From Clostridium uliginosum (GTDB taxonomy: Bacteria > Bacillota > Clostridia > Clostridiales > Clostridiaceae): 64,000 bases of DNA. Every line of letters begins with the position of its first letter. Position 1 is the stretch's first letter. Where the stretch lies: positions 1-64,000 of the forward strand of contig NZ_FOMG01000010.1 in assembly GCF_900112485.1 (NCBI RefSeq). The letters are read 5' to 3'. Position numbers and translations under genes: made by a program. This document shows, one piece after another, positions 25,890-34,700 of this stretch. The notes beneath the pieces are model-generated. The model had not been told where the DNA came from, made no database searches, and worked only from the letters and a program-made list of their open reading frames with translations.

Positions 25890-26510
25890 TTGGGTGAATT
25901 TTTAAAATTTAAAGAAAAATTAGATGAGGAAATAGTGCTAGAATCTAAAAAAGGTAATGTTAGAGCACAAGAATACTTAATTTCAAAATATGAAAATTTC
26001 GTAAAGTCAAAGGCAAAGTCTTATTTTTTGATAGGGGCAGATAAAGAAGATATTTATCAAGAAGGTATGATTGGATTATATAAAGCGATAAGAGACTTTA
26101 AGCCTGATAAATTAACATCATTTAAAGCCTTTGCAGAACTATGTGTAACTAGACAAATTATAACAGCAATTAAAACAGCCACTAGACAAAAACATATTCC
26201 ACTAAATACATATATATCTTTAAACAAACCTATATATGAAGAGGAATCAGAGAGAACATTATTAGATGTATTAGCAGGAATAAAAATTTCGGATCCAGAA
26301 GAACTTCTTATAAGTAAAGAACACATGGATCATATCGAAACATCTATAGCAAAAGTCTTATCTGATTTGGAATTAGAAGTTCTTATGTCTTACTTAGATG
26401 GTAAGTCATATCAAGAAATTGCTTGTGATTTAGACAGGCATTCCAAATCAATTGATAATGCACTTCAAAGGGTTAAAAGAAAACTAGAAAAATGCTTAGA
26501 TATAAAGTAA
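25890..26510 (+). CDS. sigH: RNA polymerase sigma-H factor
   Basis: A 206-residue sigma-70-family factor that starts the sporulation programme in Firmicutes. Region 2 is clear (QEYLISKYENFVKSKAKSYF, then DIYQEGMIGLYKAIRDF, then TSFKAFAELCVTRQIITAIK), and region 4 ends the protein (LEVLMSYLDGKSYQEIA..L..HSKSIDNALQRVKRKL). The only usable start is TTG at 25890, because an in-frame stop lies 6 nt upstream. The AAGGAG SD is about 18 nt away, longer than normal. Downstream come tRNA-Thr and tuf. Confidence 0.93.
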   Translation: MGEFLKFKEKLDEEIVLESKKGNVRAQEYLISKYENFVKSKAKSYFLIGADKEDIYQEGMIGLYKAIRDFKPDKLTSFKAFAELCVTRQIITAIKTATRQKHIPLNTYISLNKPIYEEESERTLLDVLAGIKISDPEELLISKEHMDHIETSIAKVLSDLELEVLMSYLDGKSYQEIACDLDRHSKSIDNALQRVKRKLEKCLDIK

Positions 26511-26520
26511 TTGATTTATA

Positions 26521-26549
26521 TTGACAAACAAAAAGAATAATAGTAAACT
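26521..26549 (+). promoter_or_regulatory. Candidate promoter of tRNA-Thr and tuf
   Basis: TTGACA (26521-26526), a 17-nt spacer and TAAACT (26544-26549). A better-looking TATAAT lies at 26551-26556 but with a 24-nt spacer. One of the two should drive tRNA-Thr and the following tuf gene. Confidence 0.5.
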
Positions 26550-26587
26550 TTATAATTGGTATATCAAGAAAATAGTAAGTTTTGAGT

Positions 26588-26663
26588 GCTCACGTAGCTC
26601 AGTCGGTAGAGCGTCGCCTTGGTAAGGCGGAGGTCGTCGGTTCAATCCCGATCGTGAGCTCCA
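26588..26663 (+). tRNA. tRNA-Thr (GGT)
   Basis: A 76-nt cloverleaf with acceptor stem GCTCACG/CGTGAGC, anticodon loop TTGGTAA (anticodon GGT), T-loop GGTTCAATCCC and encoded CCA. It lies 62 nt ahead of tuf, as often seen in bacteria. Confidence 0.97.
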
Positions 26664-26725
26664 ATTATAAAAAAATAAAAAAACACTAGGCAAGGTTTAT
26701 TAAAGGTAAGAGGAGGAATTTTACA

Positions 26726-27919
26726 ATGTCAAAAGCAAAATTTGAGAGAAGTAAGCCACACGTAAATATCGGAACAATTGGTCACGTAGACCATGGTAAG
26801 ACAACATTAACAGCTGCAATCACAACAGTATTAGCAGCAAAGGGATTTGCAGAAGCATTTAACTATGCAGATATAGATAAGGCTCCAGAAGAAAAAGAAA
26901 GAGGAATCACAATCAATACTGCACATGTTGAGTATGAAACAGCAAACAGACATTATGCTCACGTAGACTGTCCAGGACATGCTGATTATGTAAAGAACAT
27001 GATTACAGGAGCAGCACAAATGGATGGAGCAATATTAGTTTGTTCAGCAGCAGATGGTCCAATGCCACAAACAAGAGAACATATCCTATTAGCATCAAGA
27101 GTTGGAGTTGACTACATCGTAGTATTCTTAAACAAAGCTGATATGGTAGATGACGAAGAATTATTAGAATTAGTTGAAATGGAAGTTAGAGAATTATTAA
27201 GCGAATACAACTTCCCAGGAGACGATATTCCAGTAATAAAGGGATCTGCATTACAAGCATTAGAAAACCCAACAGATGAAGCTAAAATAGCTCCAATATT
27301 AGAATTAATGGAAGCTGTAGATAGCTATATCCCAACACCTGAAAGAGCAACAGATAAGCCATTTATCATGCCTATAGAAGATGTATTTACAATCACAGGT
27401 AGAGGAACAGTTGCTACAGGAAGAGTTGAAACAGGAGTACTTCACGTAGGAGACGAAGTTGAAATCGTAGGATTAAGTGAAGAGAAGAAAAAGGTAGTAG
27501 TAACAGGAATAGAAATGTTCAGAAAGTTACTAGATGATGCAAGAGCAGGAGATAACATAGGAGCATTATTAAGAGGAGTACAAAGAGCAGACATCGAAAG
27601 AGGTCAAGTATTAGCTGTACCAAATTCAGTACACCCACATACTAACTTTGTAGGTCAAGTATATGTTCTTAAAAAAGAAGAAGGTGGAAGACATACTCCA
27701 TTCTTTGATGGATATAGACCACAATTCTACTTCAGAACAACAGATGTTACAGGATCAATCAAATTACCAGAAGGAATGGAAATGGTAATGCCAGGAGATC
27801 ACATCGACATGAAAGTTGAATTAATCACTCCAGTAGCTATGGATGAAGGATTAAGATTCGCTATCAGAGAAGGTGGAAGAACAGTAGGTTCAGGAGTTGT
27901 TACTAGCATAGCTAAATAA
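26726..27919 (+). CDS. tuf: Elongation factor Tu, copy 1
   Basis: A 397-residue GTPase that brings aminoacyl-tRNA to the ribosome. G1 GHVDHGKT (19-26), DCPGHADY (G3) and NKADMVDD (G4) are present, followed by the two beta-barrel domains. The protein is identical to copy 2 (42574-43767), and the DNA differs at only two synonymous sites that I could see. The SD AGAGGAGGAA is shared as well. SD and codon choice mark a very highly expressed gene. It precedes rpmG and secE. Confidence 0.98.
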   Translation: MSKAKFERSKPHVNIGTIGHVDHGKTTLTAAITTVLAAKGFAEAFNYADIDKAPEEKERGITINTAHVEYETANRHYAHVDCPGHADYVKNMITGAAQMDGAILVCSAADGPMPQTREHILLASRVGVDYIVVFLNKADMVDDEELLELVEMEVRELLSEYNFPGDDIPVIKGSALQALENPTDEAKIAPILELMEAVDSYIPTPERATDKPFIMPIEDVFTITGRGTVATGRVETGVLHVGDEVEIVGLSEEKKKVVVTGIEMFRKLLDDARAGDNIGALLRGVQRADIERGQVLAVPNSVHPHTNFVGQVYVLKKEEGGRHTPFFDGYRPQFYFRTTDVTGSIKLPEGMEMVMPGDHIDMKVELITPVAMDEGLRFAIREGGRTVGSGVVTSIAK

Positions 27920-27928
27920 TAAAAGTAT

Positions 27929-27954
27929 GGGACTAGATTAACAAGTCTAGTTCC
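27929..27954 (+). terminator. Hairpin after tuf copy 1
   Basis: GGGACTAGA (27929-27937) pairs with TCTAGTTCC (27946-27954), with one G-T pair. The tail GTTTAAA is a weak T-tract, so partial termination is likely. Confidence 0.6.
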
Positions 27955-27967
27955 GTTTAAAGAGATA

Positions 27968-27996
27968 TTGACATTTTACATATTCTATGATATTGT
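27968..27996 (+). promoter_or_regulatory. Promoter ahead of rpmG-secE-nusG
   Basis: TTGACA (27968-27973), a 17-nt spacer and TATTGT (27991-27996). A 9-bp hairpin (AATAAGAGA, 28024-28032, with 28038-28046) lies between this and the rpmG start. The weak -10 lowers confidence. Confidence 0.5.
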
Positions 27997-28074
27997 GTAA
28001 AAAGTGACGTTTATTAAAGAAAAAATAAGAGAATGAATCTCTTATTGAATATATATAAAACTGGAGGTGCAGTT

Positions 28075-28224
28075 GTGAGAACAAAAATAACTTTAGCATG
28101 CACAGAGTGTAAACAAAGAAATTATGATTCAATGAAAAATAAAAAGAACAATCCAGATAGATTGGAAATGAATAAGTATTGTAAGTTTTGTAAAAAACAC
28201 ACACTTCATAGAGAAACAAAATAG
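28075..28224 (+). CDS. rpmG: 50S ribosomal protein L33
   Basis: A 49-residue large-subunit protein of the zinc-binding type: CTEC (about 9-12) and CKFC (about 36-39) provide four Cys ligands. It starts at GTG (28075) behind CTGGAGGTG. Sequence ending HTLHRETK is typical of L33. It is followed by secE and nusG in the standard bacterial order. Its zinc form might be exchanged for a zinc-free paralogue in zinc shortage, but no second copy is in this window. Confidence 0.95.
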   Translation: MRTKITLACTECKQRNYDSMKNKKNNPDRLEMNKYCKFCKKHTLHRETK

Positions 28225-28274
28225 TCAATAATGAGGTACGACATATACTTATTAATTTTTAAGGATGTGAAGAT

Positions 28275-28505
28275 ATGTCAGTAAGTAATGATGTGAAAAC
28301 TAAACAGACTACTAAAAACAGTGGTTTTTTTGGTTTTTTTAGAGAGGTTAAGGCAGAAGTTAAAAGGATAACTTGGCCTTCAAAAGATGAGACGAAAAAA
28401 GCATTTGTTGCAGTGGTTATATTCGCACTAATATATGTTGTGTTAGTTGGCGGATTGGATTTTATTTTCAAGAACCTCTTTGAAATAATTCTTAATTTGA
28501 AGTAA
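28275..28505 (+). CDS. secE: Preprotein translocase subunit SecE
   Basis: A 76-residue small membrane subunit of SecYEG. The short cytoplasmic part FFGFFREVKAEVKRITWPSKDE carries the conserved amphipathic helix and the K-x-x-W-P motif. One membrane helix follows at about 42-64. SD AAGGATGTGA. It is between rpmG and nusG, as in most bacteria. SecY is encoded at 53481-54761. Confidence 0.95.
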   Translation: MSVSNDVKTKQTTKNSGFFGFFREVKAEVKRITWPSKDETKKAFVAVVIFALIYVVLVGGLDFIFKNLFEIILNLK

Positions 28506-28550
28506 AAGGAGGTTTAGGTGATATTTAATTCACCTGACAAGTATGAGTGA
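28505..28550 (+). promoter_or_regulatory. nusG start region: distant SD, hairpin and 10-codon mini-ORF
   Basis: The SD AAAGGAGG (28505-28512) is 30 nt before the nusG ATG (28543). AGGTGA (28516-28521) and TCACCT (28530-28535) form a hairpin; if folded, the SD-to-ATG path is about 10 nt. The same SD is also ideally placed for GTG 28518, which opens a 10-codon frame ending at TGA 28548-28550, across the nusG start. Either device could couple or limit nusG translation. Confidence 0.6.
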
Positions 28551-29064
28551 TATAGCAAGATGGTATGTAGTACATACATATTCTGGATACGAAAATAAGG
28601 TTAAAGCAAACCTCGAAAAAGCAATTGAAAATAGAAATCTTGAATCATTAATTCATGACATGCAAGTGCCTATGGAAGAAGTGATTGAAGAAAAAGATGG
28701 AAAACAAAAAGTCTCATTAAAGAAAAAATTTCCTGGTTATGTGCTTATAAAAATGCTGATGACTGATGAATCTTGGTATGTTGTAAGAAACACAAGAGGA
28801 GTTACAGGATTTGTTGGACCAGGATCAAAGCCTGTTCCTCTTACTGAAGACGAAGTTGAATCAATGGGAGTTTTACAAATGCCTGTTGAAATTGACTTAG
28901 AAGTAGGGGAAAGTATTAGAATTATCTCAGGACCTTTAAGGGATTCAGTAGCTAAAATACAAGAGATAATTGTAGATAAAAGTAAGATAAAGGCTTTAGT
29001 AGATATGTTCGGCAGAGAAACTCTTGCTGAATTAGACTTTAATCAAGTTGAAAAGTTAGTTTAA
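28543..29064 (+). CDS. nusG: Transcription elongation factor NusG
   Basis: A 173-residue factor that binds RNA polymerase and couples it to ribosomes or Rho. The NGN domain starts with WYVVHTYSGYENKVK and contains FPGYVLIKM and the VTGFVG segment; the KOW domain (IRIISGPLRDSVAKIQEI) is C-terminal. ATG 28543 fits the family's start, and an in-frame stop lies upstream. The SD is unusually far away, behind a hairpin. rplK follows. Confidence 0.96.
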   Translation: MSDIARWYVVHTYSGYENKVKANLEKAIENRNLESLIHDMQVPMEEVIEEKDGKQKVSLKKKFPGYVLIKMLMTDESWYVVRNTRGVTGFVGPGSKPVPLTEDEVESMGVLQMPVEIDLEVGESIRIISGPLRDSVAKIQEIIVDKSKIKALVDMFGRETLAELDFNQVEKLV

Positions 29065-29088
29065 TTAATATAAACTGATTTTAATTAA

Positions 29089-29119
29089 GTGGGAGGACTA
29101 AAAAGTCCGTATATACCAC
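29089..29119 (+). promoter_or_regulatory. Mimic of the 23S L1-binding site, upstream of rplK
   Basis: GTGGGAGG (29089-29096) and ATACCAC (29113-29119) close a hairpin whose ends copy the GUGGGAGG...AUACCAC helix of the 23S rRNA L1 stalk. This is the known form of L1 autoregulatory sites. It sits 21 nt ahead of the rplK start. A second copy precedes rplA. Confidence 0.8.
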
Positions 29120-29139
29120 AGTGTAGGAGGAATAACAAA

Positions 29140-29565
29140 ATGGCTAAGAAAGTAACTGGAATGATTAAACTTCAACTTCAAGCAGGTAAGGCAACACCAG
29201 CGCCACCTGTTGGTCCAGCTTTAGGTCAACATGGTGTGAATATAATGGGATTCTGTAAGGAGTTTAATGCTAAAACTGCAAATCAAGCTGGGTTAATAAT
29301 ACCAGTAGTTATAACAGTTTATCAAGATAGATCTTTTAGTTTCATATTAAAGACTCCTCCAGCTGCTGTTCTAATCAAGAAAGAATTAGGATTAGAAAGT
29401 GGATCAGGAGTACCTAATAAAACAAAAGTAGGTAGTTTAACTAAAGATCAAGTAAAGAAAATTGCTGAAACTAAAATGCCAGACTTAAATGCTGCTAGTG
29501 TTGAATCTGCTATGAGAATGATAGAAGGAACAGCTAGAAGTATGGGAGTAACAATTCAAGAATAA
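29140..29565 (+). CDS. rplK: 50S ribosomal protein L11
   Basis: A 141-residue protein of the GTPase-associated centre. The start is ATG 29140 behind TAGGAGGAATAAC; an in-frame GTG at 29089 would extend it by 17 residues but falls inside the L1-site mimic, has no SD and does not match the family. The proline-rich [20 protein letters not shown]-terminus is typical. Translated ahead of rplA, in the usual L11-L1 pair. Confidence 0.96.
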   Translation: MAKKVTGMIKLQLQAGKATPAPPVGPALGQHGVNIMGFCKEFNAKTANQAGLIIPVVITVYQDRSFSFILKTPPAAVLIKKELGLESGSGVPNKTKVGSLTKDQVKKIAETKMPDLNAASVESAMRMIEGTARSMGVTIQE

Positions 29566-29578
29566 TTTGTAAAAATAA

Positions 29579-29605
29579 GTGGGAGGTCAAAACCGTTAAT
29601 ACCAC
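29579..29605 (+). promoter_or_regulatory. Mimic of the 23S L1-binding site, upstream of rplA
   Basis: GTGGGAGG (29579-29586) and ATACCAC (29599-29605), a shorter second copy of the site ahead of rplK, 15 nt before the rplA start. It overlaps the space where ribosomes load on the rplA SD (GAAGGAGG), so L1 bound here should block its own synthesis. Confidence 0.8.
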
Positions 29606-29620
29606 GAAGGAGGCTTATTT

Positions 29621-30310
29621 ATGGGAAAGAAATATATTGAAAGTGCAAAGCTAATAGATAAAAGTGCTTTATATAATCCAGCAGAAGCATTAGAATTAAC
29701 TGTAAAAACTGCAAAGGCAAACTTTGATGAAACTATTGAACTACATGTAAGACTTGGAGTAGATCCAAGACATGCTGATCAACAAGTTAGAGGAGCAGTT
29801 GTATTACCTAATGGAACTGGTAAGACAGTTAGAGTCCTTGTATTTGCTAAAGGAGATAAAGCTACAGAAGCTACAGAAGCAGGGGCAGATTTCGTTGGAG
29901 CTGATGAATTAGTTCAAAAAATCCAAGGAGAAAACTGGTTTGATTATGATGTAGTTGTTGCAACTCCAGATATGATGGGTGTTGTTGGTAGAATAGGTAG
30001 AGTATTAGGACCTAAGGGATTAATGCCAAATCCAAAATCAGGAACAGTAACATTTGATGTTGCTAAAGCCATTGCTGAAATAAAAGCAGGTAAAGTTGAA
30101 TATAGAGTTGATAAAACTTCTATAGTTCATTGTCCAATAGGAAAGAAATCTTTTGGTGCTGATAAGTTAAAGCAAAACTTTAACACATTAATGGAAGCTT
30201 TAGTTAAAGCTAAACCAGCAGCAGCAAAAGGACAATACTTAAAATCAGTAACAGTTTCAAGTACAATGGGACCTGGAGCAAGAATTAATCCAACAAGAAC
30301 TTTAGATTAA
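29621..30310 (+). CDS. rplA: 50S ribosomal protein L1
   Basis: A 229-residue protein of the L1 stalk; also a translational repressor of the L11-L1 mRNA. The conserved [23 protein letters not shown] block is intact, as are GTGKTVRV and the C-terminal [10 protein letters not shown] behind GAAGGAGG. The upstream site mimics its rRNA target. A new promoter for rplJ lies 3 nt after the stop. Confidence 0.97.
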   Translation: MGKKYIESAKLIDKSALYNPAEALELTVKTAKANFDETIELHVRLGVDPRHADQQVRGAVVLPNGTGKTVRVLVFAKGDKATEATEAGADFVGADELVQKIQGENWFDYDVVVATPDMMGVVGRIGRVLGPKGLMPNPKSGTVTFDVAKAIAEIKAGKVEYRVDKTSIVHCPIGKKSFGADKLKQNFNTLMEALVKAKPAAAKGQYLKSVTVSSTMGPGARINPTRTLD

Positions 30311-30312
30311 TA

Positions 30313-30341
30313 TTGACTTAACTAATAAAAAGTGATATAAT
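30313..30341 (+). promoter_or_regulatory. rplJ-rplL promoter
   Basis: TTGACT (30313-30318), a 17-nt spacer and TATAAT (30336-30341), directly after rplA. It starts the leader that precedes rplJ. Confidence 0.85.
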
Positions 30342-30354
30342 CTATTTTGTTGTG

Positions 30355-30477
30355 AAAAATAAAATATCTTTTCCATAGACAGTAGGTGCGAAAGCATAAA
30401 GTTATAACTACCTACCTAGGTTATATAATAATTAGTTTATTATAGATCTTCTCTGTTTATGGGAAGATCTTTTTTAA
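30355..30477 (+). ncRNA. L10 ribosomal protein leader with attenuator
   Basis: The structured 5' leader of rplJ. AGTAGGTG near 30382 pairs with CTACCTAC near 30410, and GCGAAAGCATAAAGTTATAAC lies between; this is the pattern of Firmicutes L10 leaders. A terminator follows: AGATCTTCTC (30444-30453) with GGGAAGATCT (30461-30470), then T6. Binding of L10-L12 complex should set read-through. Identity rests on recalled motif, so ends are approximate. Confidence 0.8.
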
Positions 30478-30520
30478 TAGAAATAAGCAGTTTCAAACTG
30501 TGAGGAGGTGGATCATAGTA

Positions 30521-31024
30521 ATGAATAAGAACAGACAACTTAAAGAAGCAAAGGTTGCTGAGATTAAAGAAAAGTTAGAAAAATCAAAAGCTGTTGTTTT
30601 TGCTAAGTATCAAGGATTAACTGTTGAAGAAGACACAACTCTTAGAAAAAATTTAAGAGAAGTTGGAGTAGAATATAAAGTATATAAAAATACTTTAGTT
30701 ATTTTAGCTGCTAAAGAGTTAGGATTAGATGGTGCTGTTGAATACTTAGAAGGACCTGTAGCTATTGCATTTGGATACGAAGACGTTACTGTTGGAGCAA
30801 GAGTGTTAAATGACTTCGCTAAAGATCATAAGAAGTTAGAATTAAAAGCTGGTATAGTAGAAGGAGAAATCTACGATGCAGATAAGATTAAACAACTTGC
30901 AACAATACCTTCAAAAGAAGTTCTTATTGCAAAACTTCTTGGAAGTATCAAGTCTCCACTATCAAACCTTGCTTATTTATTAAGTGCAGTTAGAGATAGT
31001 AAGGAAACTGAATCAGCAGAATAA
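30521..31024 (+). CDS. rplJ: 50S ribosomal protein L10
   Basis: A 167-residue base of the L7/L12 stalk. The start is ATG 30521, about 12 nt after the AGGAGGTG SD; an in-frame GTG at 30500 lies inside that SD. The N-terminal rRNA-binding part ([17 protein letters not shown]) and the C-terminal helix that binds L12 dimers are present. It is under the L10 leader. rplL follows after 49 nt. Confidence 0.96.
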   Translation: MNKNRQLKEAKVAEIKEKLEKSKAVVFAKYQGLTVEEDTTLRKNLREVGVEYKVYKNTLVILAAKELGLDGAVEYLEGPVAIAFGYEDVTVGARVLNDFAKDHKKLELKAGIVEGEIYDADKIKQLATIPSKEVLIAKLLGSIKSPLSNLAYLLSAVRDSKETESAE

Positions 31025-31073
31025 TTAAATTAAAAACAAAATTTTACAAAAAAATTTCGGAGGTGCTATTAAA

Positions 31074-31436
31074 ATGACAAGAGAAGATATCATTCAAGCT
31101 ATAAAAGAAATGAGCGTTTTAGAATTAAATGAATTAGTAAAAGCTTGCGAAGAAGAATTTGGTGTAAGCGCTGCTGCTCCAGTTGCAGCTGCAGGTGCTG
31201 CAGTTGCAGGTGCTGCTGAAGAAAAAACTGAATTTGATGTAGTATTAGCTAGTGCTGGTGCTAACAAAATTAAGGTTATTAAAGCAGTTAGAGAAATCAC
31301 TGGATTAGGATTAAAAGAAGCTAAAGAAATAGTTGATGGAGCTCCTAAGACATTAAAAGAAGCTGTATCTAAAGAAGCTGCAGAAGAAATGAAAGCTAAA
31401 TTAGCTGAAGTTGGCGCTGAAGTAGAAGTTAAGTAA
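31074..31436 (+). CDS. rplL: 50S ribosomal protein L7/L12
   Basis: A 120-residue stalk protein that recruits translation GTPases. It has an N-terminal dimerisation helix pair, an Ala-rich hinge ([16 protein letters not shown], about 35-50) and the C-terminal domain with [31 protein letters not shown] before the ATG. A strong terminator lies 12 nt after the stop, so rpoB needs its own promoter. Confidence 0.97.
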   Translation: MTREDIIQAIKEMSVLELNELVKACEEEFGVSAAAPVAAAGAAVAGAAEEKTEFDVVLASAGANKIKVIKAVREITGLGLKEAKEIVDGAPKTLKEAVSKEAAEEMKAKLAEVGAEVEVK

Positions 31437-31448
31437 TTTATTAAATAT

Positions 31449-31476
31449 AAAAAAGGTGCTATATAGCACCTTTTTT
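31449..31476 (+). terminator. rplL terminator
   Basis: A perfect palindromic stem AAAAAAGGTGC/GCACCTTTTTT around a short TATATA loop, with T6 on the 3' side. It separates rplJL from rpoBC. Confidence 0.92.
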
Positions 31477-31487
31477 AAACTATTTTT

Positions 31488-31543
31488 TATAAAGCTATAT
31501 AAAATGTTCATTTTTAAAAGTGGATATTTTATATAGCTTTATA
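31488..31543. repeat. Perfect 18-bp inverted repeat, rplL-rpoB gap
   Basis: TATAAAGCTATATAAAAT (31488-31505) and its exact complement (31526-31543) surround a 20-nt spacer. It follows the rplL terminator by 11 nt and precedes the rpoB promoter. It may be a second terminator, although no T-run follows, or a binding site. Confidence 0.55.
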
Positions 31544-31590
31544 GCTGGTAAATTGTTAATAAAATTTGAATTTTAAACTTATTTAAAATA

Positions 31591-31619
31591 TTGACAATGA
31601 AAATTTTATATGATAGTAT
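31591..31619 (+). promoter_or_regulatory. rpoB promoter
   Basis: TTGACA (31591-31596), a 17-nt spacer and TAGTAT (31614-31619). A second TATAAT at 31622-31627 has a 25-nt spacer and is unlikely to share this -35. Confidence 0.6.
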
Positions 31620-31629
31620 CATATAATGT

Positions 31630-31782
31630 ACTTATTCATGATAATGGATAAGTGTATATTCATGGGAAAAATAAGTATAATTTAATCAAAAATGGTTATA
31701 CTGAAAGAAGACGCTGTCCGAAAGCATAAGTCCTTAGGGAAAGTATGCTTTTGGTTATTTTAGTTTATACAAGGGGTGAAAG
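31630..31782 (+). ncRNA. Structured leader of rpoB
   Basis: About 150 nt of transcribed leader. The strongest part is CCGAAAGCATA (31718-31728) paired with TATGCTTTTGG (31744-31754), 11 bp with one G-T pair; TACTTATTC and GGATAAGTG form a hairpin further upstream. It has no ORF. I do not recognise a named Rfam family. It may control RNA polymerase synthesis, which is an inference. Confidence 0.5.
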
Positions 31783-31785
31783 TTG

Positions 31786-34700
31786 ATGGTACATCCTATT
31801 CAAGTTGGAAAAAGAACAAGAATGAGTTTTGGTAAAGTCAAAGATGTTACAGATATGCCAAATTTGATTGAGGTACAATTAGATTCGTATCAATGGTTTT
31901 TAAAAGAAGGATTACATGAAGTCTTTGGTGATATTAATCCTATTACAAATTTTACGGGTAATTTAGTACTAGAATTTGTAGGTTATAAACTTGATATGGA
32001 TAATATCAAGTATTCTGGTGAAGAGTGTAAAGAAAGAGATTCAACCTATGCGGCACCATTAAAAGTTTCAGTAAGATTACAAAATAATGAAACTGGTGAA
32101 ATTAAAGAACAAGAAGTATTTATGGGTGATTTCCCATTAATGACAGATCAAGGTACTTTTATAATTAATGGTGCAGAAAGAGTTATTGTTAGCCAATTAG
32201 TAAGATCACCAGGCGTATATTACAATTACTCTATTGATAAGACTGGTAAAAAATTATATTCAGCTACTGTAATTCCTAATAGGGGTGCATGGTTAGAATA
32301 TGAAACAGATTCTAATGATATTATCTATGTGAGAATTGATAAAACAAGAAAATTACCAATTACTATTTTAGGTAGAGCTATGGGAATTGGTAGTGATCAA
32401 GAATTATTAGATTTCTTTGGTGAAGATGAAAGATTTAGAGCAAGTATAGAAAAAGATAATACTAAGACTAAAGAAGAAGCATTAATTGAAATATATAAGA
32501 GATTGAGACCAGGTGAACCGCCAACAGTAGATAGTGCAGTATCATTAATAGACTCATTATTTTTTGATGCTAAAAGATATGATTTATCTAGAGTTGGAAG
32601 ATATAAGTTTAATAAAAAACTTGCATTAAACTTAAGAATAACAAATCAAATATCAGCAAGTGATGTTGTTAATCCTAAGACTGGTGAAATCATGGTTGAA
32701 AAAGGCCAAAAAATCAGTAGATTAACAGCTGAAGATATTCAAAATGCTGGAGTTAAATCTGTTGATGTATTAGTAGATGATAAACTTGTTAGAGTTATTA
32801 GCAATAATTTTGTTGATATTACTAAGCAAGTACCTTTTGATGTTTCAGATTTACAAATAAAAGAATTAGTACACTATCCAACATTAAGAGAAATATTAGA
32901 TAATTTTTCAGATGAAGATAGTATTAAAGAAGAAATAAAGAAAAATATAACTAGACTTATTCCGAAACATGTTATAAGAGATGATATATTTGCAACTATT
33001 AGTTACGAATTAGGATTACCTTATGGAATAGGTTATGTTGATGATATAGACCATTTGGGTAATAGAAGATTAAGATCAGTAGGAGAGTTATTACAAAATC
33101 AATTTAGAATTGGTTTATCAAGAATGGAAAGAGTAGTTAAAGAAAGAATGACTATCCAAGACCAAGAATCAATTACTCCTCAAATGTTGATTAATATAAG
33201 ACCAGTTTCAGCAGCTATTAAAGAGTTTTTTGGTAGTTCACAATTATCACAATTCATGGATCAAACAAATCCATTGTCAGAATTAACACATAAAAGAAGA
33301 TTATCTGCATTAGGACCAGGAGGTCTTTCAAGAGAAAGAGCTGGATTCGAAGTTAGAGACGTTCATCATTCACATTATGGTAGAATGTGTCCAATTGAAA
33401 CTCCAGAAGGCCCTAATATAGGACTTATCAATTCACTAGCAACTTATGCAAGAGTTAATGAATATGGTTTTATTGAAACACCATATAGAATTATAGATAA
33501 AGAAAATGCTATAGCAACAAAAGAGATAAGATACTTCACTGCTGATGAAGAAGATCAATGCTTAATAGCTCAAGCAAAAGAACCGTTGGATGAAAATGGA
33601 AAGTTTATTGATTCAAAAGTTACTGTAAGATACTTAGAAGATGTATTAGTAGTTCCTGCTAATGAAGTTGACTTAATGGATGTATCAGCAAGACAAATTG
33701 TATCAGTAGCAACAGCAATGATACCATTCCTTGAAAATGATGATGCATCGAGAGCCCTAATGGGATCTAACATGCAACGTCAAGCAGTTCCATTATTAAA
33801 GCCACAAGCGCCTATAGTTGGAACAGGAATAGAATTTAAAGCAGCAGTAGACTCTGGAGTACTTCCAAAGGCAAAAAATGCAGGTGTTGTTAGCTATGTT
33901 TCAGCGAATGAAATTCGAGTTAAAAGAGATTCAGACGGTGGAACAGATATTTATAGACTACTAAAGTTTAAGAGAAGTAACCAAAGTAGTTGTATAAATC
34001 AAAGACCAATAGTAAGCACTGGCGAAATTGTATTTAAGAATCAAGTTCTTTCTGATGGTCCTTCAACAGATTTAGGAGAAATAGCATTAGGTAAGAACAT
34101 TAGAATGGGATTTATAACTTGGGAAGGTTATAATTACGAAGATGCTATGCTTATTTCTGAAGAGTTAGTAAGGGAAGATGTATTTACTTCTATGCATATT
34201 GAAGAATATGAATGTGAAGCAAGAGATACAAAACTTGGACCTGAAGAAATAACAAGAGATATTCCAAATGTAAGTGACGATGCACTTAAAGATATAGACG
34301 ATAGAGGTATTATAAGAATAGGTGCTGAGGTTAGATCAGGGGATATATTAGTTGGTAAAGTGACTCCAAAGGGAGAAACTGAACTTACAGCAGAAGAAAG
34401 ATTATTAAGAGCAATCTTTGGAGAAAAGGCAAGAGAAGTAAGAGATACTTCATTAAGAGTTCCTCATGGAGAATCTGGAATAATAGTTGATATAAAAGTG
34501 TTTACAAGAGAAAATGGAGATGAATTAAATCCAGGAGTGAATGAACTTGTAAGATGCTATATTGTTCAAAAAAGAAAGATTTCAGTTGGAGATAAAATGG
34601 CTGGACGTCATGGTAACAAGGGTGTTATTTCTAGAATATTACCTGAAGAAGATATGCCGTTCTTACCAGATGGTAGACCATTACAAATATGCTTAAATCC

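Noticed and set aside
27968..28046. Small RNA gene ahead of rpmG
   Set aside because: Promoter and hairpin are more simply explained as the rpmG leader; no conserved ncRNA motif.
29089..29139. 17-residue N-terminal extension of L11 from GTG 29089
   Set aside because: No SD, family starts at MAKKVTGM, and the segment is the L1-site mimic.
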